IMG/VR virus record: IMGVR_UViG_3300022227_001926
Span: 1 to 34,696 of that record
Source of the DNA: a virus
DNA: 34,696 bases
Reading direction: 5' to 3' (one strand)
The position numbers and the translations under genes are program-made. The notes under the pieces are model-generated. The model worked only from the letters and a program-made list of their open reading frames with translations, did not search any database and was not told the origin of the DNA. Of the stretch, positions 10,623-16,518 are shown one piece after another; position 1 is the stretch's first letter, and every line of letters begins with the position of its first letter.

Positions 10623-11436
10623 TTAAAAAAGGTTGTAAAAATTTTCTTAACCGTCGTGACTGCAGTTTTTCGATTACTTTTTGTTTAATTTGTCGTATAC
10701 GTTCTCGAGTTAATCCTAAATCAACTCCGATTTCTTCAAGAGTATAGTTTCGGACATTATCAATTCCAAAATACATATAGATAATTTGTTGCTCTCTAGC
10801 TGGGAATGATGCTAAAATAAGTGCAAGTTCCTGTTTAAGGGAGATACTATAGGCTTCTTTTTCACTATACGTAGGCTCATCAGGAATAACTTCACTTAAG
10901 GTTTTATTATTGTCTGTTTGCGGCGCATCTAAAGGAACATAGTTATAAGCGAACTGTTCATCATTTAATAATTTTAGTAGTCCTAATTTAGTTAGGTGTA
11001 CTTTAAGATCCTCGGCTGTTGGAGGTCGATTATATGTAACTTCATATTCGTGTTTAATACGATTAAGTTTAGTAATATTTGTAATTTTATTTACAGGTAA
11101 TCTGATTAATTTAGAATTTTCATGTATACTATTCATAATAGATTGACGAATCCACCAAACAGCATACGTAAGAAAATTGTTTGGCCGCTCTAAATCAAAC
11201 TTATTAAAGGCTTTTACAAGACCTAAGTTACCTTCTGCAATTAATTCTTCTAACGCTAGCCCATGATTTTGATATTGTTTAGCAATGGAGACTACAAATT
11301 TCAGATGGGCTGTCAATAATTTATTATAAGCTAGCTGGTCACCAGCTTTAGCTTTTGTGAGAAGCTCACGTTCTTGTTCCGAGCTAATGGTAGTACATTT
11401 AGCTAACAGTTTAAAATAGCGATCTAGAGTACTCAT
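10603..11436 (-). CDS. Sigma70-family RNA polymerase sigma factor
   Basis: A 277-residue sigma factor if ATG 11436 (MSTLDRYF) is used; the frame is open further up to a TTG at 11496 but that part is not sigma-like and overlaps a structured leader. Region 2 lies at about residues 45-105, including the FLTYAVWWIRQSI helix for -10 recognition and melting. Region 3 follows, and region 4 ends in LTRERIRQIKQK, the -35 recognition helix-turn-helix. It likely directs host RNA polymerase to phage promoters. No good Shine-Dalgarno precedes the ATG, which may reflect control by the leader RNA. Confidence 0.93.
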   Translation of the reverse strand: MSTLDRYFKLLAKCTTISSEQERELLTKAKAGDQLAYNKLLTAHLKFVVSIAKQYQNHGLALEELIAEGNLGLVKAFNKFDLERPNNFLTYAVWWIRQSIMNSIHENSKLIRLPVNKITNITKLNRIKHEYEVTYNRPPTAEDLKVHLTKLGLLKLLNDEQFAYNYVPLDAPQTDNNKTLSEVIPDEPTYSEKEAYSISLKQELALILASFPAREQQIIYMYFGIDNVRNYTLEEIGVDLGLTRERIRQIKQKVIEKLQSRRLRKFLQPFLNDDLHN

Positions 11437-11457
11437 AAAAATTTTATCTAAAAGTAA

Positions 11458-11538
11458 GGGCATACAGTAGAAACAGCTGTTCCTGCATATTAACAATAAG
11501 AAGATTACTCCGTAGAGTAAAATAACCTCTGTATGCCC
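11458..11538 (-). ncRNA. Candidate structured leader RNA upstream of the sigma factor gene
   Basis: On the minus strand GGGCATACAG and CTGTATGCCC form a perfect 10-bp closing stem (11529-11538 with 11458-11467) around a 61-base interior. The interior holds TTACTC-TACG-GAGTAA (11505-11520), a 6-bp stem whose C(UACG)G loop is of the very stable UNCG type. It also holds a palindromic AACAGCTGTT (11472-11481). It fills the gap between the holin-like and sigma genes and ends about 20 bases before the sigma ATG. No tRNA T-loop or anticodon arm is visible. An attenuator or protein-binding leader is inferred. Confidence 0.45.
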
Positions 11539-11551
11539 CTATTTTATAGAG

Positions 11552-11746
11552 TTATTTCTTTTTCCCGAAAGCGCCTAAGGCATCAACAATACCTTGGCCA
11601 GCCAGATAAGATGGTACGATTACAGTGATCGTATCAATAATGGAAGCTGATGCTTCTGCACTGATACCCATCCACTCTGTTAACACGACGGCAAAAACGC
11701 CACCTAATGCTACCCAAAGTTTTCTACTTGCTAATTTGTCATTCAT
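11552..11746 (-). CDS. Small membrane protein, holin-like
   Basis: A 64-residue protein with a short charged N-terminus (MNDKLASRK), a hydrophobic segment at about 11-27, a second weaker one at about 38-58 and a basic tail ending KKK. The SRKLWVALGG start resembles small phage holin families. It lies between the E1-like and sigma genes. There is no lysin beside it, so the lysis role is uncertain and another membrane function is possible. A possible AGGA lies upstream of the ATG. Confidence 0.55.
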   Translation of the reverse strand: MNDKLASRKLWVALGGVFAVVLTEWMGISAEASASIIDTITVIVPSYLAGQGIVDALGAFGKKK

Positions 11747-11771
11747 ATAAAATGTAATTCCTGATTAGTTA

Positions 11772-12383
11772 TTAAAAAGTATAAACGAATTTTGCTGGAC
11801 TATAGACATGACGTATATAATTTAAAATATACTGTGCTCCTACAGAAGCAATAATTCTATTTCCAACCTGTACAATTCCAGCATTGATATCTTGTGCTCG
11901 TTGACAGCTACCACCTTCTGCGGCATCCGCATTTTTATCAAAATTTCCGAGCGTATTGATCATGCTTTCTAGTGTGTGAGATTTATGTTTACAAAAAGCC
12001 GCAACGGAGTTTCCTTCTGATCGTAAGTCAATCCAATGCTTGTCTGCATTATTCTCTTGAAACGCCCAATTAAATAATAAGTTCCGAAATTTGGCGTTAT
12101 CTACACATGACACTACACATGTATATGGATTAAGTTCAGCTGGGCTGACTATCCGTGTATCGATGCCTGTGAATCCATATTGATCACTAATACTATTTAT
12201 TTTCTTTTCCATGAAGTCATCTTCTGTAAAGTTTTGATATAGTAAATTAGGCGTATCTACAGTGTCATCGTCACAAAATGTTATTGGCACATCTTGTAAT
12301 TGGTTGTGGTAGTTTAAGTGATATAGCTGAGCTGCTAGCCAACTGCCTATGCCTCCAGCTCCTACAATAAGAATGTTTTTCAT
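11772..12383 (-). CDS. ThiF/MoeB/E1-like adenylating enzyme
   Basis: A 203-residue Rossmann-type protein. The nucleotide loop GAGGIGSWLA is at residues 8-17. A DDDTVDTPNLLYQNF stretch at 38-52 corresponds to the family's D-x-D-x-V-x-x-x-N-L-x-R-Q signature with Tyr in place of Arg. SCVDNAKFR is at 92-100. Cys160 in GGSCQ is a candidate catalytic cysteine; I see no obvious paired CxxC zinc ligands. Such enzymes adenylate the C-terminal Gly of a ubiquitin-like protein. Its ATG overlaps the end of the JAMM gene. The nearby Gly-Gly protein is its likely substrate. Confidence 0.88.
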   Translation of the reverse strand: MKNILIVGAGGIGSWLAAQLYHLNYHNQLQDVPITFCDDDTVDTPNLLYQNFTEDDFMEKKINSISDQYGFTGIDTRIVSPAELNPYTCVVSCVDNAKFRNLLFNWAFQENNADKHWIDLRSEGNSVAAFCKHKSHTLESMINTLGNFDKNADAAEGGSCQRAQDINAGIVQVGNRIIASVGAQYILNYIRHVYSPAKFVYTF

Positions 12384-12814
12384 ATAATCTCCGTAGTTGT
12401 TGTTGGAATAAACTTCCTATTTGTTTCATCCCCATCATAATAAAATGTATTTAATTTATCATACTTAGGTGAGTAGATAATATAAATACCTGCATACCCA
12501 GCTCCATTTATATCTATTTGAGAGGGTATAGGTAAGCTATGAGGATGTGTATGGAAAATACCTACTAAGTCTTTTGTATTTGTTTTATCAAACTGCTTTG
12601 TTTTAGATAAAACACTAAAAAATTCATTTGGATCAGGGATATAGTGAGATCCTTGATCTTCTTTACTTATATTTGTTAAGGCAGTAAATTGGTCACAAGT
12701 GTAAGTGCTCTGGCCAGTATATCCGACCAGAGCTCCACACACTTCTTTCGAAGAAAATTTGTTGCCATATGAAATGAGGTTATCATAAACCTTTTTTGAA
12801 ATACTAAAACGCAT
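12362..12814 (-). CDS. JAMM/MPN+ metalloprotease (deubiquitinase-like)
   Basis: A complete JAMM zinc motif is present: Glu24 in KEVCGAL, then His88-x-His90, Ser98 and Asp101 (HTHPHSLPIPSQID). JAMM proteins cleave isopeptide bonds behind ubiquitin-like proteins or process their C-termini. The first candidate stop is the TGA at 12380, in an ATGA overlap with the E1-like gene; if TGA is Trp, as elsewhere here, the protein runs six residues further to TAG at 12362-12364 (150 residues). Those extra codons overlap the E1-like gene, so the true end is open. The ATG overlaps the upstream stop as TAATG. Confidence 0.88.
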
Positions 12815-13494
12815 TATCTACGTGGTTTAGTTTTCGTTGCTTTTTTCTGCCTATATCCAGCAATTAAAAAGTTAGGGGCTGAATGTTCTATTTGCTCTTT
12901 TGTGAAAATTCTTTTCACTTGAGTTTCAGTGATGTTTAGTCCTTTATAAAGATCACCCATATGTATGTTATATCTGTGTGTTGTTACTTCAATAGGCTTC
13001 TTTGTGTCATGAACTCCAAGGCCGCCTGTCACAACATTTGGCTTTTTCCTTGGCATATGATTTACAAAATCAGGGCTTCCAGAAGTTGCATGTCCTGAGT
13101 CTACTCCTAAATAATTACGTCTGTATGCGTCTAAACAGCTATAAGTAATTGTGTTACCACGTGTATTTAATACACCTCTGGAGTTTAATTCATTAACGAG
13201 ACTTGCTTGACACATACCATCATCAATTTTATTGTTGATCCATTGACGTGTAGTTGCATCTTTCATTGTTCCCCAATCTAGATTTAGGTTAGCTTCTAAA
13301 CACAGATTTTTAACAACAGTCACTGATATATTTAGGGATTTACCTACTTTATGTATAAACTTAACATCTGGATTAGAAAAAGATCCAAGTTTATTTTTAA
13401 ATTGGATAAACTGCTTTCTAATATAGTTTTTGGCTTCTTGTCTGAGATCGCCAGTCAATCGCTTGCTATTTTTCATTACGGATAAAGTATTCAT
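12814..13494 (-). CDS. Putative DNA-binding protein in the ubiquitin-like cassette
   Basis: A 226-residue basic protein. Its middle part (LVNELNSRGVLNTRG, about residues 99-113) resembles the helix-turn-helix of serine recombinase 'recombinase' domains, but there is no resolvase catalytic domain. A second helix-turn-helix-like stretch (VGKSLNISVTVVKNLC) is at about 50-65. The tail is Lys/Arg-rich. It lies between the Gly-Gly protein and the JAMM gene and is TAATG-coupled to the latter. It may be a regulator or a target of the conjugation system. AAGGAAA precedes the ATG. Confidence 0.55.
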   Translation of the reverse strand: MNTLSVMKNSKRLTGDLRQEAKNYIRKQFIQFKNKLGSFSNPDVKFIHKVGKSLNISVTVVKNLCLEANLNLDWGTMKDATTRQWINNKIDDGMCQASLVNELNSRGVLNTRGNTITYSCLDAYRRNYLGVDSGHATSGSPDFVNHMPRKKPNVVTGGLGVHDTKKPIEVTTHRYNIHMGDLYKGLNITETQVKRIFTKEQIEHSAPNFLIAGYRQKKATKTKPRR

Positions 13495-13543
13495 TTATTT
13501 CTTGTTTCCTTTTATTGTTTTTTGATGTTACGGTTGTCTTAGT

Positions 13544-13580
13544 AGTAAGGAGAGACTTTAAGTTAAAGCCTCTCCTTACT
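13544..13580 (-). terminator. Strong hairpin after the ubiquitin-like gene
   Basis: An 11-bp perfect stem (13544-13554 with 13570-13580) is extended inside by CTTTAA/TTAAAG. It starts ten bases after the stop of the ubiquitin-like gene. No T-run follows on the minus strand, so it is better seen as a partial terminator or mRNA stabiliser that could keep the ubiquitin-like mRNA in excess over the downstream enzymes. Confidence 0.6.
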
Positions 13581-13589
13581 CAAGTTTAT

Positions 13590-13820
13590 TTAGCCGCCTA
13601 CTAAGGCGTTTGTCAATGTAATATCTTCAGCAGCGAGAAGATCTTCTAAGGAGATGCTTTCTACGCTTGTCTGTTGGCCATTAAGATAGGCCCATTTACC
13701 GTTGTCGTCACATTCGACTTTTAATCGTTCCATTACATTTACCGCAGTATCGATGACTTCATCGTGACCGCGGCTTGATACGATTTTTAAAGTTACTGTC
13801 TCTGTGAGTCCTTTTATCAT
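13590..13820 (-). CDS. Ubiquitin-like beta-grasp protein with C-terminal Gly-Gly
   Basis: A 76-residue protein ending in LVGG, with Gly75-Gly76 as the last residues. The predicted order is two beta strands (TVTLKIVSS, then a turn), a helix (about residues 23-38), then strands around WAYLNGQQ and ITLTNAL, as in ubiquitin, ThiS/MoaD and the Ubls of bacterial conjugation cassettes. The free Gly-Gly end needs no processing, though JAMM could remove it from targets. An E1-like and a JAMM gene lie within 1.5 kb on the same strand. Its ATG overlaps the stop of the 715-residue gene as TAATG. Confidence 0.7.
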   Translation of the reverse strand: MIKGLTETVTLKIVSSRGHDEVIDTAVNVMERLKVECDDNGKWAYLNGQQTSVESISLEDLLAAEDITLTNALVGG

Positions 13821-15967
13821 TAGTTTTTACTGGTTAGCGTGTTTATATGTTTTGCGACACGTGAATCATTATGTAGCGCAAAGATTCTGTTAACGAGTTT
13901 GTCTTGTCCTACTTGTGAGGTAGATTTATCTACAATACAGATATATTGTCCACTGTAAAAGTCATAAACTCCACAGCTTCGAGACTGTTCTTCTGCACTC
14001 ATGTCAGATTTTTCTAAAAAATATGTGCGTATGTCACCTTGAATTTTGTAACCAAACTTCGACTTTCCACCTACTAACATTGTTTCAGCTGTTAGATTAA
14101 AGAGGTCTTCAGTTTCTTGAAGAAGCAGTTTACTTTTTTCTATAGCTTCTACATAGGCTTGTTTACCATCAAGTATAAGTTGCTTAATATCATCAGCTTG
14201 TACATTATATACCGTTGAGCCGTCAAGTAAAACAGTAATTACTTCTAAGATATTGTTCTTCTTAGAGAGTCTAATTAATTTATGTGTATCAGAGACAGGG
14301 AATTCCCTCTCTCCTAAGACTAAATACATTTTACCTCTACGCCTTTCTAACGGAAATTTCATACATACTTGTGTGTTATCGAATTGATCAGATACGGCAA
14401 CATCAATTCCTATTTGAAGATAACGGTGGAAAAATAAGGAACATGAACTTACACTTTTTAAGAAGCTATTATAATCAACTTGATTCTCAAAGCATAAGGC
14501 ACGTTCAAGTACTTGCTCCAATTCTTTTGCATTTATACGCCGCTCATTTACATACCAGCGTATACTTGTAATACCACGAGTGTTAGTACTTTCTTGATGT
14601 GTGACTGCAAACGTCACATCCCCAATTTTCCCTGACACCTCAGTTTTTTGATCAATAATAACTCCAGTAATAAGTTTTACAAAAGTTTGTATCACTGTAT
14701 CAAAGTGAATATCAGAAATACTTTGATATCTTGTGAGATGTCTTACAAGTGTATACGGCCAATTATTCAGTAATGTACTGTCATGATTAGAAGCGATCTT
14801 CAGTTCTTGTCCTTGATATTCAATGGCAGCATGCGTAAAGATCATATCATTTATTTTCAGCTCTCCATCTTTCTCTTGCAATACCTTGATCTTATCACTG
14901 GCTTTTTTTTGAAGTCGTTCTTGTGCTTCTGACTCACGTTTTACCCTAGTTTCACGATTTATAAAGCGTTTTACAGCCTGTGTTAGTTCTGCATTTGTGA
15001 TTAAACCAAAATGGTCTTTGGTGATACCTTTTGCACGCCCACACTCATTAATAATGTCTATGTGTTCAGGGATAGCGGGTTCATCCTCTAAAAAGAAATA
15101 TTTTCCTACACATGTTTCATAGGAACTCATATCCATATAAAGAAACCGCCCGATATCGCAGTAGTCATACGTAGGGTGTGTGTGAGGTATTACGAAAAAT
15201 GAAAAGTCATCGTAAGAGCGTCTGTGGTAATAAGACCCTCCACCTGCACCATGTTTCACTATAACACATCTATAATTTGCTGCTTCACCTATATAAACGA
15301 TTAAACCCATATTTTCAACCCGATTTAAAATCTCGGTTTGCTTTGTGGTTATAGCCTCATTTTTAAGCATAGATTGTGAAAGAGTTGGCCATAATTTTTG
15401 CAATAGACTACCGAGAGATTTCATTTGCTCATCTTCTATTCCGGAGTCAGTTCTATTAAATTTCTCTAAATTTGCTAGCATATGTTTTTTACATACCTCT
15501 ATACCAGCGTTTAGTGTCGTTATAGACTGTAGTCCATCTAGTCCGCATTTACGGTCAGTTAATAGATTTAAAAATAAATCTAGCATTTTTAACTCATCTA
15601 TATTTATATCCTTAATAGCCGGTAATATAAATCCCTTTTTGGGATTTGGCATATCATAACGACTAGTAATTGTATACAGATAGCAATTTGATAGTTTGTG
15701 TTGCTTCATCGCCTCAATAATCGAAATCGTTTTATTACTTGGATCAGTTGGTATTTTATGTAACTGAACATCGTGTGAATCGGTTATGCAGCGATATGCT
15801 AAAATTGTATCTGACAGAGAAAGATGCCAGATAGTTCCATTCAGATTAAGGTCATTTAATGCTTGATGGGTTTTAGCACCTGTTTGCAAATCACTAAGCT
15901 GTATTGGTGTTAAATTTAGGGAGTATAGATTATTTACAGCAGGTAAAAGTTGTAATGTTGTTCTCAT
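13820..15967 (-). CDS. Large protein of unknown fold in the ubiquitin-like cassette
   Basis: A 715-residue protein I do not recognise. Features seen: a His/Cys cluster HTHPTYDYC (His262, His264, Cys270) following a hydrophobic strand, a charged coiled-coil-like helix at about 335-370, and a C-terminal segment with SGQYICIV (Cys677). Both Cys contexts vaguely recall E2 enzymes, where a His-Pro precedes the catalytic Cys, but this is a guess. It is translationally coupled (TAATG) to the ubiquitin-like gene, so it may be the missing E2/ligase or the main target. All Trp codons are TGG. The start follows AACCAGGAAAC. Confidence 0.7.
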   Translation of the reverse strand: MRTTLQLLPAVNNLYSLNLTPIQLSDLQTGAKTHQALNDLNLNGTIWHLSLSDTILAYRCITDSHDVQLHKIPTDPSNKTISIIEAMKQHKLSNCYLYTITSRYDMPNPKKGFILPAIKDINIDELKMLDLFLNLLTDRKCGLDGLQSITTLNAGIEVCKKHMLANLEKFNRTDSGIEDEQMKSLGSLLQKLWPTLSQSMLKNEAITTKQTEILNRVENMGLIVYIGEAANYRCVIVKHGAGGGSYYHRRSYDDFSFFVIPHTHPTYDYCDIGRFLYMDMSSYETCVGKYFFLEDEPAIPEHIDIINECGRAKGITKDHFGLITNAELTQAVKRFINRETRVKRESEAQERLQKKASDKIKVLQEKDGELKINDMIFTHAAIEYQGQELKIASNHDSTLLNNWPYTLVRHLTRYQSISDIHFDTVIQTFVKLITGVIIDQKTEVSGKIGDVTFAVTHQESTNTRGITSIRWYVNERRINAKELEQVLERALCFENQVDYNSFLKSVSSCSLFFHRYLQIGIDVAVSDQFDNTQVCMKFPLERRRGKMYLVLGEREFPVSDTHKLIRLSKKNNILEVITVLLDGSTVYNVQADDIKQLILDGKQAYVEAIEKSKLLLQETEDLFNLTAETMLVGGKSKFGYKIQGDIRTYFLEKSDMSAEEQSRSCGVYDFYSGQYICIVDKSTSQVGQDKLVNRIFALHNDSRVAKHINTLTSKN

Positions 15968-15979
15968 AGTTTTCTGTTT

Positions 15980-15986
15980 CCTGGTT
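15980..15986 (-). promoter_or_regulatory. AACCAG translation-leader motif (example)
   Basis: The minus strand reads AACCAGG thirteen bases before the 715-residue gene. The same AACCAG hexamer occurs 5-13 bases before the starts at 13820, 16423, 18772, 19831, 20871, 23486 and 25098. It occupies the Shine-Dalgarno position and only sometimes continues into AGGAAA. Confidence 0.55.
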
Positions 15987-15994
15987 AATCGATG

Positions 15995-16423
15995 TTAATC
16001 GAATAAGTTTGCTTTTTCCTCTTGTACAGGAGTTGCAAACATTTTTTCTAACTCATTTGTGTTACATGCTGCAAATACTAAGTAGTTGTTTTGGTCCGGA
16101 AATGTTTTTACTTCCATTCCAACAATGTCACGTAAATTCTTAACTTGGTAATGCTTAAGAAGTTTCGCAACGGTTGAGTTTGCAGCAAGATTGCCCTTTT
16201 CATCCAGAGTTAACCACAGACCTTGTATTTTTAAACCACCTTTAGAGTCTTTAACCCACGTATCAGATATATTAAATGTGCGTCCATCTGACTGTGATAC
16301 TTTAAATAAAACCTTCTTTGACATAGATCCGCTTACGGGAACTTCAATTTCTTCAATTGAATCAACTGTTACTGTTCTATCAAGTTTTCCGATTCCTAAG
16401 TCTAGTATATTTGTGTCTGTCAT
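15995..16423 (-). CDS. Unknown protein, 142 aa, first gene of the cassette
   Basis: A 142-residue soluble protein with beta-rich N-terminal two thirds (VLFKVSQSDGRTFNISDTW) and an acidic tail ending NLFD. The general look, including the acidic tail, would suit a ssDNA-binding OB-fold protein, but no signature is decisive. It follows a terminator behind the ribonucleotide reductase and precedes the 715-residue gene by 27 bases. An AACCAG motif lies twelve bases before its ATG. Confidence 0.6.
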   Translation of the reverse strand: MTDTNILDLGIGKLDRTVTVDSIEEIEVPVSGSMSKKVLFKVSQSDGRTFNISDTWVKDSKGGLKIQGLWLTLDEKGNLAANSTVAKLLKHYQVKNLRDIVGMEVKTFPDQNNYLVFAACNTNELEKMFATPVQEEKANLFD

Positions 16424-16458
16424 AATGTTATTTTTCTGGTTATGTTTTGTTCTTGTTT

Positions 16459-16494
16459 AAAAAAAACTAGCTATATATGCCCTATATAACTAGT
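16459..16494 (-). terminator. Intrinsic terminator after ribonucleotide reductase
   Basis: ACTAG-C-TATATA (16466-16477) pairs with TATATA-A-CTAGT (16483-16494) with one mismatch around a 5-base loop. On the minus strand it is followed directly by a run of eight T (16459-16466). It ends the reductase transcript. Confidence 0.8.
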
Positions 16495-16518
16495 CTTCTT
16501 ATACCATTTTCCACTGCT

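Noticed and set aside
11458-11538. tRNA gene (for example a suppressor tRNA-Trp with UCA anticodon)
   Set aside because: The size is right, but there is no T-loop (TTCRA), no 7-base anticodon loop with TCA and no proper D-arm on either strand.
14284-15659. Plus-strand open frames opposite the 715-residue gene
   Set aside because: They lie within a long, intact minus-strand gene with a good start context and have no homology-like features.
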